From Microvirga sp. 3-52 (GTDB lineage Bacteria > Pseudomonadota > Alphaproteobacteria > Rhizobiales > Beijerinckiaceae), in the NCBI RefSeq assembly GCF_018383585.1, contig NZ_JAHAMK010000005.1, forward strand, positions 112,387 to 176,386: 64,000 nucleotides of DNA, in the 5' to 3' direction. Shown here one piece after another: positions 28,675 through 36,723 of this stretch (its first letter is position 1; each line of letters starts with the position of its first letter). The position numbers were made by a program, and so were the translations under genes. The notes below the pieces were generated by a model, which ran no database searches, was not told the origin of the DNA, and saw nothing but the letters and a program-made list of their open reading frames with translations.

Positions 28675-30525
28675 ATGGCCTCCACCGCTTCTCACGTCAG
28701 CTTCCTTCCACCCATCCTGACCTTCTGCGGGGCGGCGGTCGTGGCCGTGCCTATTTTCCGCCTCCTGGGTCTGAGCGCCGTCCTGGGCTATCTCGCCGCC
28801 GGCGTCGCCATCGGCCCGTCCGGCCTGAGCCTGGTGGAGGACCCGCAGACCATCGCGACGGTCGCGGAACTGGGCGTGGTGCTGCTCTTGTTCATCATCG
28901 GCCTCGAGCTCAAGCTGTCCCATCTCCTGGAGATGAAAGGCGACATCTTCGGCCTGGGATTCGCCCAGATGGCCGTGACGACCCTCTGCCTCGGTGCGGC
29001 AGCCTACGCCATCGGCTTCTCACCCAAGGCCTCCTTCGTCACGGGCGTTGCCGTGGCCCTTTCGGCCACGGCCATTGCCCTGCAGATGCTGGGCGAGCGG
29101 AACGACCTGCAGACACCGTACGGCCAGCGTTCCTTCGCGATCCTGCTGTTCCAGGATCTGTCCGTCGTGCCGCTTCTCGCCATCCTGCCGCTTCTCGCCT
29201 CCGGGGCGGCCGCGGAGCACGAGTCCCTGACGGATCGCCTCCTGGCGGTCGGGGAAGCGCTCCTCGGCATCACCGCCGTCGTGCTGATCGGCCGTTACGG
29301 GCTCAACCCCTTCTTCCGCATCCTCGCCCGCAGCGGCGCCCGCGAGGTCATGACCGCCTCGGCGCTGCTCGTGGTGCTCGGTGCCGCCCTGCTCATGCAG
29401 GAGGTCGGCCTCTCCATGGCAATGGGTGCTTTCCTCGCGGGACTTCTGCTCGCGGAATCGAATTTCCGCCACCAGCTGGAGGCAGATATCGAGCCCTTCC
29501 GCGGCATGCTGCTCGGCCTGTTCTTCATGAGCGTGGGCATGTCGATCGATCTCGCCCTCGTCCGCGACCAATGGGTGCTGCTCGCCATCGCCGCGCCCGC
29601 CGTCATTCTCGGCAAGACCCTCCTCATCACCGTCCTGTCGAAGCTGTTCGGTGCCAGCTGGCGTGACGGCCTGCGTTCGGGAACGCTTCTGTGCACGGCG
29701 GGTGAATTCGCCTTCGTCCTTCTCCCCGTTGCGATGGGGCTTGGCCTCATGTCACCTGCCGAGGCGCAGCCGGTCACGGCGCTCGCCGCCATCACCATGC
29801 TGCTGGGACCGCTCCTGTCGACCTTCGTCGAGAAGATGACCGCCAACCGCCGCGGGAGCGAGGAAGATCCGGATCTGCAGGGACTTCCCGGGCACGAAAG
29901 CGAGCTTGAGAGCCGCGTCCTCGTGATCGGTTTCGGCCGCTTCGGACAGATCGTGAATCAGGTTCTGCTGGCGCAGGGCATTCAGGCGACGGTGATCGAC
30001 AACGATGTCGAGCGCATTCGCGATGCGGGACGCTTCGGGCTCCAGGTCTATTACGGCGACGGCACCCGCCTCGACGTGCTGCGCGCGGCCGGCGCCGAGA
30101 AAGCCGAGATGATCTGCATCTGCATCGACAATCAGGAAGCGATGACGAAGATCATCGAGATCATTCATGAGAACTTCCAGAACGCCCGGAGCTTCGTGCG
30201 CGCCTTCGATCGCATTCATGCCATCGAGCTCATGAACCGGGATGTGGATTATCAGATCCGGGAGGTATTCGAATCCGCCATCGTCTTCGGGCGGGCGGCG
30301 CTCGAGGAACTCGGGACAGAGCCGGAAGCGGCCGCCGCCGCAGCCAACGACGTGCGCAAGCGCGATATCGCGCGCCTCGTGCTGCAGAAGGAGGTCGGCA
30401 CCATGGGAGGCGCCGAGCTGGTGGTCGGCGCCAAGATCGCCCCGGAACCGCTCACCGTTCCAACGGGCAGGGCCAGGGCCCTCAGCCCGGAGACGCGAGA
30501 CATCCTCGGCGAAGGCGTGTCGTGA
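28675..30525 (+). CDS. CPA2-family cation:proton antiporter with NAD-binding domain (KefB/KefC-like)
   Basis: This 616-residue protein has an N-terminal exchanger domain of about 12 membrane helices (residues 5-385) and a cytosolic RCK/TrkA-N domain (about 415-530) with the nucleotide-binding fold VLVIGFGRFGQIVNQVLL. KefB and KefC are glutathione-gated potassium efflux systems; without a KefF/KefG partner nearby, gating is unclear. The tail after about residue 540 is variable. Its stop overlaps the start region of the MATE gene, suggesting one transcript. Confidence 0.9.
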   Translation: MASTASHVSFLPPILTFCGAAVVAVPIFRLLGLSAVLGYLAAGVAIGPSGLSLVEDPQTIATVAELGVVLLLFIIGLELKLSHLLEMKGDIFGLGFAQMAVTTLCLGAAAYAIGFSPKASFVTGVAVALSATAIALQMLGERNDLQTPYGQRSFAILLFQDLSVVPLLAILPLLASGAAAEHESLTDRLLAVGEALLGITAVVLIGRYGLNPFFRILARSGAREVMTASALLVVLGAALLMQEVGLSMAMGAFLAGLLLAESNFRHQLEADIEPFRGMLLGLFFMSVGMSIDLALVRDQWVLLAIAAPAVILGKTLLITVLSKLFGASWRDGLRSGTLLCTAGEFAFVLLPVAMGLGLMSPAEAQPVTALAAITMLLGPLLSTFVEKMTANRRGSEEDPDLQGLPGHESELESRVLVIGFGRFGQIVNQVLLAQGIQATVIDNDVERIRDAGRFGLQVYYGDGTRLDVLRAAGAEKAEMICICIDNQEAMTKIIEIIHENFQNARSFVRAFDRIHAIELMNRDVDYQIREVFESAIVFGRAALEELGTEPEAAAAAANDVRKRDIARLVLQKEVGTMGGAELVVGAKIAPEPLTVPTGRARALSPETRDILGEGVS

Positions 30526-31904
30526 TGGATGCTGAGCCTTCGGTGAAGAAAACCGAGATGACGAGTGAGCCACCACGCTTCGTGGTCGGCTCGACCATGC
30601 GCCACGTTCTCGTCATGACCGGAACGGCAGCAGCCGGCCTCATTGCGATCTTCATCGTCGATCTCGTTTCGCTGCTCTACATCTCCTGGCTGAACGAACC
30701 GAGCCTGACGGCCGGCGTCGGCCTCGCCACGGTGGTGATGTTCTTCACGGTCTCGATCAATGTGGGCCTGATGATTCCCATCGGAGCGCTCGTCTCGCGC
30801 TCTCTCGGCGCGCGCCGGCCCGACGATGCGCGCCGCCTGGCGACCTCATGCAGCATCCTCATGGCGGCGGTCGCAGCCCTCGTGAGCCTGATCATTCTGC
30901 CTCTGCTGCCGTTGATCCTGGGTACGATGGGCGCACGCGACGAAGCCTACGAGGTCGCGAAGAGCTTCCTCTGGATCACGCTGCCGACGAACGTTCTCAT
31001 GGCCATCGGCATGGCGTTCTCCACCGTCCTGCGCGCTGCGGGCGATGCCAAGCGCAGCATGTATGCCAGCCTGTCCGTGGCGGCCGTCACGGTCGTTCTC
31101 GATCCGATCCTCATCTTCGGGCTGGGCCTGAAGGCCAACGGCGCGGCGCTGACCATCAACATCGCGCGCGTCGCCTATGTCTATGTAAGCTTTCTTTATC
31201 TCACGCGCGCTCATCGCCTTCTGGTCAAGCCGAACTGGACAGCGATCGCCGGTGATGCGCGGTCGTTCTTCTCCATTGCGATACCAGCCATCCTCACCAA
31301 CATCGCGGCTCCCGTCGCCAACGCCTTCTTCATGGGGGTGATGGCGCAGTTCGGCGATCAGGCGATTGCCGCCTCGGCGATCATCGATCGAGTCACGCCC
31401 GTGTCCTTCGCGGGCGTCTTTGCGCTCGCCGGAGCCATCGGCCCTGTGCTCGGGCAGAACTGGGGCGCGCAGCGCTATGACCGCATGAAGCAGACGCTCA
31501 AGGACGCACTGACCTTCACGGTGGCCTATGTCGGCAGCATGTGGCTGATCCTGTTTCTCGTGCGGGTCCCGATCACCCAAGCTTTCAATGCACCGCCGGC
31601 AACGGCCGAGATCGTCCAGTTCTTCTGCCAGCTCAGCGGCTTCATCTGGTTCTTCGTCAGCCTCGTCTTCGTGGCCAACGCCTCGTTCAACAACCTCGGC
31701 TATCCGCTGCTCTCCACCTTCTTCAACTGGGGACGGGCCACGCTGGGCATGATTCCCTTCGCCTATTTCGGCGCCCAGATGGGCGGCCCCAAAGGGGCCC
31801 TTCTGGGGATCGGCGCGGGATCCGTGGTGTTCGGCATCGCGGCCGTCATCACTGCGTTCTGGACAATCCGGCGTTTGGAGAGGCAAGCTGTTCGAGCCGT
31901 GTGA
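30525..31904 (+). CDS. MATE family multidrug efflux transporter
   Basis: A 459-residue inner-membrane protein of twelve helices in two related halves, typical of the NorM/DinF-type MATE exporters, which pump cationic drugs using sodium or proton gradients. Segments such as GLMIPIGALVSRSLGARRPDDARR and GAIGPVLGQNWGAQRYDRMK are the repeated loop signatures. The ATG used shares one base with the antiporter stop (TGATG); a GTG one codon earlier is also possible. The substrate is not known. Confidence 0.93.
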   Translation: MDAEPSVKKTEMTSEPPRFVVGSTMRHVLVMTGTAAAGLIAIFIVDLVSLLYISWLNEPSLTAGVGLATVVMFFTVSINVGLMIPIGALVSRSLGARRPDDARRLATSCSILMAAVAALVSLIILPLLPLILGTMGARDEAYEVAKSFLWITLPTNVLMAIGMAFSTVLRAAGDAKRSMYASLSVAAVTVVLDPILIFGLGLKANGAALTINIARVAYVYVSFLYLTRAHRLLVKPNWTAIAGDARSFFSIAIPAILTNIAAPVANAFFMGVMAQFGDQAIAASAIIDRVTPVSFAGVFALAGAIGPVLGQNWGAQRYDRMKQTLKDALTFTVAYVGSMWLILFLVRVPITQAFNAPPATAEIVQFFCQLSGFIWFFVSLVFVANASFNNLGYPLLSTFFNWGRATLGMIPFAYFGAQMGGPKGALLGIGAGSVVFGIAAVITAFWTIRRLERQAVRAV

Positions 31905-31913
31905 CGTTCCAGG

Positions 31914-31955
31914 CGCATCGGGCTTGAAAAGCGGATCCGGTTTTTCGCCGATGCG
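31914..31955. repeat. Inverted-repeat element related to that at 6003
   Basis: GCATCG and CGATGC arms enclose a core GAAAAGCGGATCCGGTTTTTC, shortened here as the palindrome GGATCC flanked by A- and T-runs. The core resembles the GGATACCGGTT centre of the 6003 element. It lies in the 122-base gap before the DUF937-type gene. Confidence 0.5.
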
Positions 31956-32026
31956 GGCTTTCGGTTCGCACCAACGACGCGCCGGCCCAGGACGGGCCGC
32001 AGGCGTTTCAATTCGAGGAGGCTGCC

Positions 32027-32761
32027 ATGTTCAACTGGTTCGACCTGATGCGCCAAGCCCAGGCCAGTGCAGCCCTGGCCTCCCTCGCCCAGCAGTTCAA
32101 CCTCTCAGGCGATCAGACGCAGAAGACCATGGCGGCCTTCATGCCGGCCTTCGCCATGGGGCTGCAGCACGCCACCACGTCCAGCGATCCTGCCCGCCTC
32201 TTCCAATCCATGATGAGCGGAGCCTATCAGAATTTCTGGCAGGCCGCGGGCAACCCTTTCACGCCGCAGGCGCAGCAGGAAGGACGACGGCTGCTGGACC
32301 AGATCTTCGGCTCCGACGAGGTCAGCCGCCGCGTGGCGCATCAGGCGGCCGATTACGCGGGCATCAACACCGAGACCATGCAGCAATTGCTGCCCATTCT
32401 CGCCGGCATCATGGCCGGCGGCATGTCGCAATGGATGACGGCTCATGCGCAGGCCCTTCAATCCTTCGCGTCCTCCAAGGACAACGCGAAAGAGAAGCCG
32501 GGCATCGCCAATCCCTGGGCGGATCTCTGGGCCGGATGGATGACCGCGACGAACCCTGAGAAGAAGCATGCCAATCCGTTCGAGGACATGATGGCAAGCG
32601 TTCTCAAGGCAACGCCGCCGAAAGCCCCGGAAGAGGAACCTCCCTCCTCCGCGTCCTTCGACGAGATGATGGAGAAAGGACGCGAGATGCAGCTGCAATA
32701 CCTCGCGTCGCTCCAATCGATCTTCAGCGATGCCTGGAAGACAGATCCGTCGAAGCGTTAG
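32027..32761 (+). CDS. DUF937-like cytosolic protein
   Basis: A 244-residue protein with no signal peptide. The N-terminal 140 residues are helical (FNLSGDQTQKTMAAFMPAFAMGLQHA; FGSDEVSRRVAHQAADYAGI; LLPILAGIMAGGM) and resemble DUF937, a family of unknown function. A polar Pro/Glu linker leads to a C-terminal helix rich in Met and Gln. A GAGGAGG ribosome site precedes the ATG. The stop codon overlaps, base for base on two positions, the stop of the convergent DUF1127 gene. Confidence 0.75.
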   Translation: MFNWFDLMRQAQASAALASLAQQFNLSGDQTQKTMAAFMPAFAMGLQHATTSSDPARLFQSMMSGAYQNFWQAAGNPFTPQAQQEGRRLLDQIFGSDEVSRRVAHQAADYAGINTETMQQLLPILAGIMAGGMSQWMTAHAQALQSFASSKDNAKEKPGIANPWADLWAGWMTATNPEKKHANPFEDMMASVLKATPPKAPEEEPPSSASFDEMMEKGREMQLQYLASLQSIFSDAWKTDPSKR

Positions 32762-33084
32762 ACGCAGCGCTTGATCGGCGTCACCATCGGCACGACGGGT
32801 CGGATCGACCGCGCCGAGTGATCGGGCCTTTCGGCGCGGGAATGTCGCTCCGCGCTTCGAATCAGCACCCATGACGGATTGCGCGTGAACGGTTCGTCGA
32901 GCGCGCTCGTCACATCGCCGCGCGTCAGCCCGATATCCTTCAGCATCCGGTCGTCGAATTCGGCGAGGTGTTTGACCTCTCGGCGGTGCTGCAGCGCCTT
33001 GACGAGATTCGTGAGCGCGCGGGCGAACTGCCCCAGAGCGGCCATTCCTGAGAAGGTCATCGACGATAATGCAGACCGGTTCAT
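32758..33084 (-). CDS. DUF1127 (YjiS-like) small protein
   Basis: The 108-residue protein has a central DUF1127 motif: LVKALQHRREVKHLAEFDDRMLKDIGLTRGDV, shortened in the text as its core FDDRMLKDIGLTRGDV. Such arginine-rich small proteins are RNA-linked regulators in some alphaproteobacteria. The C-terminal 40 residues after the motif are basic and unusual, longer than in the shortest family members. The start at 33084 has AGGAG in front; an upstream frame to 33105 is not needed. It is divergent from the LysR gene across a region with phased repeats. Confidence 0.82.
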   Translation of the reverse strand: MNRSALSSMTFSGMAALGQFARALTNLVKALQHRREVKHLAEFDDRMLKDIGLTRGDVTSALDEPFTRNPSWVLIRSAERHSRAERPDHSARSIRPVVPMVTPIKRCV

Positions 33085-33121
33085 CGGAGGTCTCCTTGCT
33101 CTCACGTTAAGGCCTTCGGCC

Positions 33122-33202
33122 TAAAACAGCTGAAACACCGTACCGGCTCTGTCTCAGGGGTGTTTCAGGGGTGTTTCAGCCTATGTTTCAGTGGCATTTC
33201 AG
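33122..33202. repeat. Phased CTGAAACA/TGTTTCAG array between DUF1127 and LysR genes
   Basis: TAAAACAG (33122) and CTGAAACA (33130) are followed by the reverse form at 33150 (TGTCTCAG), 33161, 33172, 33184 (TGTTTCAG three times) and 33195 (CATTTCAG). The reverse units are 11, 11, 12 and 11 bases apart, i.e. one helical turn. The array lies in the shared upstream region of the two divergent genes and looks like a multi-site operator. Confidence 0.7.
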
Positions 33203-33369
33203 AGATATTCTTGGACCTCAGTAAGAGATCCCATGATTGGATTCCCATCCAAGCGCCTGATTTTGTTGATCATTTCAGGAATAGGACTTTTATATCAAAC
33301 TCCTTTCATCACTTGAAACGATTATTTGAGATATGTATCATCAACTTGATTGATAATGAGGGCACAGCC

Positions 33370-34260
33370 ATGCACCTGCTCGACATCGACCAGCTTCGGA
33401 CCTTCGTGGCCATCGCGGACACCGGATCGTTCACCCGCGCGGCGGAGATCGTGCACAAGACGCAGAGCGCGGTGTCCATGCAGATGAAGCGCCTGGAGGA
33501 CCGGGTCGGCAAGGCGATCTTCGAGCGCGACGGGCGCCTGTCGAAGCTCACCGACGAGGGCGAGCGCCTGCTCGACTATGCGCGCCGGATCGTGCGGCTG
33601 AACACGGAATGCATGGCGTCCTTCAACGAGAACGAGCTCACCGGCCGCGTGCGCCTGGGCCTGCCGGACGATTATGCCGACCGCTACCTGCCGGAGATCC
33701 TGGCCCGGTTCTCGCGCTCCAACCCGAAGGCCGAGGTGACGGTGATGTGCGAGCCCACGCACAACCTGATCGAGCGGGTGCAGCACGGCGACCTGGACCT
33801 CGCGATCATCACCCATGTGGACCGGCGCGGCCCGTCCGAGATCGTGCGCATCGAGCAGCTTCTGTGGGTCACGTCCGCCCGGCACGGGGTGCACGAGGAG
33901 ACCCCGGTTCCGCTGGCGCTGGGCCGTCCGAATTGCGGCTGGCGCCATTCCGCCACCGAGGCCCTGGAAAGCGCCGACCGGCTCTTCCGCATCGCCTATG
34001 TGAGCTGGCATTCCACCGCCGTGGGCGCGGCCGTCATGGCGGGCCTCGCGGTCTCCGTCCTGCCGGAGAGCGCGGTGCGTCCCGGCATGCGCATCCTCGG
34101 CCCCTCGGACGGCTTCCCGGCCCTGCCCTCGTGCAAGATCGGCCTCATCCGCGCCCGCGGCGAGGAGAACCCGCTCGCCGACGCCCTGGGCTTTCACATC
34201 AAGCAGTCGCTCGACAATCTCGGCTCGACCCGCACGATGGCGCCGCTCGCGGCCGAGTAG
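33370..34260 (+). CDS. LysR-type transcriptional regulator
   Basis: A 296-residue regulator: an N-terminal winged helix-turn-helix (residues 1-65, LDIDQLRTFVAIADTGSFTRAAEIVHKTQSAV in short form FTRAAEIVHKTQSAVSMQ) and a periplasmic-binding-protein-like effector domain (about 90-285). The ATG with TGAGGG upstream gives the standard N-terminus; the frame is open further upstream through the repeat array but that part is not protein-like. It faces an EamA transporter gene, stop to stop 3 bases apart, a likely target. Confidence 0.92.
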   Translation: MHLLDIDQLRTFVAIADTGSFTRAAEIVHKTQSAVSMQMKRLEDRVGKAIFERDGRLSKLTDEGERLLDYARRIVRLNTECMASFNENELTGRVRLGLPDDYADRYLPEILARFSRSNPKAEVTVMCEPTHNLIERVQHGDLDLAIITHVDRRGPSEIVRIEQLLWVTSARHGVHEETPVPLALGRPNCGWRHSATEALESADRLFRIAYVSWHSTAVGAAVMAGLAVSVLPESAVRPGMRILGPSDGFPALPSCKIGLIRARGEENPLADALGFHIKQSLDNLGSTRTMAPLAAE

Positions 34261-34263
34261 CCC

Positions 34264-35199
34264 CTATCGGGCGGGCTGCGCCGGCCGGCGCAGCACGAGC
34301 ACGTTGCCGGCGAGCGCCAGCACGACGCCGATCACGGCGAGCGGCGTCCACACATAGCCCTCGAGCAGGGTCGAGACCGTGAGCGCCACGATGGGAAACA
34401 GCACCGTGGCGTAGCCCGCCCGCGCGGCGCCGAGCCGCCGCAGCAGGGTGAGGTACGACATGAAGGCCAGCACCGACGCGCCGATGGACAGATAGAGCAG
34501 CGAGCCGATGTATTTCAGCGTGGGCTCGATGATGAAGGCGTTGCCGCGCACCAGGTTGAGCGCCAGCAACACCGCGCAGCCATAGGTCATGCCCCAGGCG
34601 GTGGCGGAGAGAAGCGGCGCTCCCCGGCGCTGCACCACCGTCGAGATCATGTTGCCCGAGCAGAAGAACAGCGTGCCCATCACGCAAAGCCCTAAGCCCT
34701 TCAGCGCCGCCGCGTTGAAGCCTGCGCCCGTGATCTCCGGCCAGAACAGGAACACGATCCCCACGACGCCAATCACGCCGCCGAGCGCCACCCGCGGCTC
34801 GACGCTCTGCCGGAAGATCACGAAGCCGAGCACAAGGTTGAACACGGACGCGAGGGAGAACACCACCGAGAGCAGCCCCGAGGGCACGCTCAGGCCGCCA
34901 TAGTAGAACGACAGGAAGTTGAACGAGAACAGGCACACGCCCACGGCCAGGAAGCGCCCGTGATCGGCGAGCGGAAAACGCACCCGGTGCCCGGTGGCGA
35001 GCACCCAGGCCCACATGAGCACGGCGGCCAGCAGGAACCGCCACAGCACCGACATCTCCGGCGCCACCACGCCGAGCTGCGCCCGGATGCCGATCCAGCT
35101 CACGCCCCACAGGAACACGGTGGCGACGTAAAGGCCCAGGGTCGTCCCGTCGATCCCCTTGAGATTCTGCGCGGGCATGGCCGTGGTGGCATGACTCAT
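34264..35199 (-). CDS. EamA/DMT-family transporter
   Basis: A 311-residue inner-membrane protein of ten helices in two EamA repeats (about 20-150 and 165-300), of the drug/metabolite transporter superfamily, which exports amino acids or other metabolites. GVSWIGIRAQLGVVAPEMSVLWRF is the usual first loop. The ATG of MSHATTAMPAQ follows AAGAGGAA; the open frame extends 94 codons further upstream but through repeat DNA, so that extension is not accepted. It is convergent with the LysR gene and shares an operator-like motif with it. Confidence 0.9.
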   Translation of the reverse strand: MSHATTAMPAQNLKGIDGTTLGLYVATVFLWGVSWIGIRAQLGVVAPEMSVLWRFLLAAVLMWAWVLATGHRVRFPLADHGRFLAVGVCLFSFNFLSFYYGGLSVPSGLLSVVFSLASVFNLVLGFVIFRQSVEPRVALGGVIGVVGIVFLFWPEITGAGFNAAALKGLGLCVMGTLFFCSGNMISTVVQRRGAPLLSATAWGMTYGCAVLLALNLVRGNAFIIEPTLKYIGSLLYLSIGASVLAFMSYLTLLRRLGAARAGYATVLFPIVALTVSTLLEGYVWTPLAVIGVVLALAGNVLVLRRPAQPAR

Positions 35200-35276
35200 G
35201 GCGTTATTCCTCTTGAGAGAACCGGAATACGCCCAGCCACGCATCAGCACAAATGATGAAATCTGATCGATCTCCG

Positions 35277-35390
35277 TTGCAACGGTGATGAAACACGCCC
35301 GAACAGGCGTCCCCTTGCAACAAAGCCTTGTAACACCCTTGCAACACGCCTTGCAACAGTCTTGAAACAGCGTTGCAAGGTGTTGCAAGG
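35277..35390. repeat. Helically phased TTGCAACA array upstream of the EamA gene
   Basis: Units start at 35277 (TTGCAACG), 35288 (ATGAAACA), 35298 (CCCGAACA, weak), 35315 (TTGCAACA), 35328 (TTGTAACA), 35339 and 35351 (TTGCAACA), 35362 (TTGAAACA), 35373 and 35383 (TTGCAAGG). From 35328 the steps are 11, 12, 11, 11 and 10 bases. TTGAAACA matches the reverse of the TGTTTCAG units in front of the LysR gene. Confidence 0.75.
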
Positions 35391-35395
35391 CAGGA

Positions 35396-35470
35396 GCATT
35401 CCCGGCTGCAGCATTCCCGGCTGCAGCATTCCCGGCTGGAATATTTCCGCCTGGAACATTCCTCGCCATC
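35396..35470. repeat. 15-base tandem repeat
   Basis: GCATTCCCGGCTGCA occurs twice exactly (35396-35425), then with one change (GCATTCCCGGCTGGA, 35426-35440), then diverged (ATATTTCCGCCTGGA) and as a partial fifth unit. It directly adjoins the TTGCAACA array on its far side from the transporter gene. Confidence 0.85.
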
Positions 35471-35488
35471 GCTGATGACACCCTCTCA

Positions 35489-35580
35489 CGTCATGGCCGG
35501 GCCTGTCCCGGCCATCCCGATACTGAGAGGCGCTGTACCTTTCCGATCGGGATCACCGGGACGAGGCCGGTGATGACGTG
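35489..35580. repeat. Dispersed palindromic intergenic repeat, copy D
   Basis: Left hairpin GTCATGGCCGGG/CCCGGCCATCCC, centre GAGAGGCGCTG, right hairpin GATCACCGGGA/CCGGTGATGACG. The outer arms are inverted copies of each other over about 30 bases. Confidence 0.8.
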
Positions 35581-35646
35581 GGAGGGGGAGTGAAAGGCGG
35601 CGGCTCATCCGGCGTTGTCCATCATCCAGTCGCACCCCTCCTCCTC

Positions 35647-35737
35647 CGTCATGGCCGGCCCTGTGCCGGCCATCCCGATCCGTAAGGCGTGGCGCTCCAC
35701 AGAATCAGGATCACCGGGACAAGCCCGGTGATGACGT
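35647..35737. repeat. Dispersed palindromic intergenic repeat, copy E
   Basis: A second, closely similar unit 67 bases after copy D, in the same orientation, with GGCGTGGCGCTCC as centre. A stray right-hand half (CCGGTGATGACG) follows at about 35752. Confidence 0.8.
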
Positions 35738-35922
35738 CGGAGGGTACGAGGGCCGGTGATGACGGCTGGAACGTGATCGGACGTGACGTCCCGTTCCCGG
35801 GCCAGAGATGCCGCAGCCATCGCAGGCCAGGGAAACCGCAGGGCCACGCGTGCGAGTGGATCCCCCGCCCTCCCTGCGCGCCGGGAACCGGTCCTGTCGG
35901 GAACGGCGGAGCGGCTCCCCGG

Positions 35923-36723
35923 CTAGCCGCCGACCCGCCCCCTCACCGCCCAGGCCCGGGCGGCCAGCAGGATCTCGCCGTCGGGTCCGGTGGGAAGCCG
36001 CGCCCGCAGCCGCTCGCGCAGCTCCTCCCGGGCCGGCTCGGTGAGCGACATGCAGTATTTCGGGCCCGAGCCGGTGCCGCCGAGGAACGGTGCCCAGTAA
36101 TCGTCGAAGCTTTCGAATTCAGTGGTGATGTCGATGGCCGTCACCGCCACATCGGCGAGCCCCGCCTCGCGGAACAGGCGCTGCAGCAGGCCAGGCCGGC
36201 AGACCGGCGCCTGGATGCCGTCGTCGAAATCCCGCGCCCGCTCGTCGAGGTCCGTCGCCGCGTCGAAGAAATGGCGCATCAGCTGCATGTGGCCGGCATA
36301 ATCCCAGACATAGAGCGCCACCGTTCCTCCCGGCCGCACCACCCGGGCCATCTCCCGCACGGCGCCGGGCTTGTCCTTGAGGAAGCTCAGCACGAGCCCT
36401 GAGGCCGCGACGTCGACGGCCCCGTCGGGTTCGGGCAGCGCCTGCGCGTCGCCCTGGACGAAGGTCGCGCGCGGATCGTCAAGGCGCGCCCGCGCCACCT
36501 CGAGAAAGCCCGGGGCGCTGTCGAGCCCCAGGACGCGCGACGGCTCGCCCTGCTCGAGAATGGCCCCGGTCAGGATGCCGGTGCCGCAGCCGACATCGAT
36601 CCAGGCGGAGCCCGGCGCGGCGGCGAGCCATTCCACGAAGCGCGGCGCGACCCGCCGGCTCCAGCGTCCCATATAGCGCTCGTAGGCATCCCCCGCGCCC
36701 CAGAGACCCGGCTCGATCGGCAT
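35923..36723 (-). CDS. Class I SAM-dependent methyltransferase
   Basis: A 266-residue Methyltransf_11/25-type enzyme. Motif I is IDVGCGTGILTGAIL, the acidic motif is VLGLDSAPGFLEVAR, and the post-I stretch FVQGDAQALPEPDGAVDVAASG gives the usual Rossmann order. The N-terminal YERYMGRWSRRVAPRFVEWL is typical of a family of small-molecule methyltransferases with no settled substrate. The ATG of MPIEPGLWGAG is chosen; frames extending 171 codons upstream are low-complexity. The flanks hold no pathway genes. Confidence 0.85.
   Translation of the reverse strand: MPIEPGLWGAGDAYERYMGRWSRRVAPRFVEWLAAAPGSAWIDVGCGTGILTGAILEQGEPSRVLGLDSAPGFLEVARARLDDPRATFVQGDAQALPEPDGAVDVAASGLVLSFLKDKPGAVREMARVVRPGGTVALYVWDYAGHMQLMRHFFDAATDLDERARDFDDGIQAPVCRPGLLQRLFREAGLADVAVTAIDITTEFESFDDYWAPFLGGTGSGPKYCMSLTEPAREELRERLRARLPTGPDGEILLAARAWAVRGRVGG

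Larger units (their letters stand above)
35200..35922. other. Repeat-filled intergenic region upstream of the EamA gene
   Basis: 723 bases without a supported gene. From the transporter start outwards it holds the TTGCAACA array (35277-35390), a 15-base tandem repeat (35396-35470), two copies of the dispersed palindromic element (D and E) and a motif at 35848-35886 shared with the ispH upstream region. The transporter promoter must lie near the first array. Confidence 0.75.

Noticed and set aside
33160..33369. An N-terminal extension of the LysR regulator
   Set aside because: It would start inside the phased array; the normal LysR N-terminus begins at 33370 with a ribosome site.
35200..35481. 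A 94-codon N-terminal extension of the EamA transporter
   Set aside because: It is encoded by the TTGCAACA and 15-base repeats, is rich in Cys and Ala-Gly-Asn repeats, and the standard EamA start with a good ribosome site lies at 35199.
35489..35737. A CRISPR-like pair of repeats
   Set aside because: The units are palindromic composites also found singly elsewhere, spacers are not of even length and no cas gene is present.
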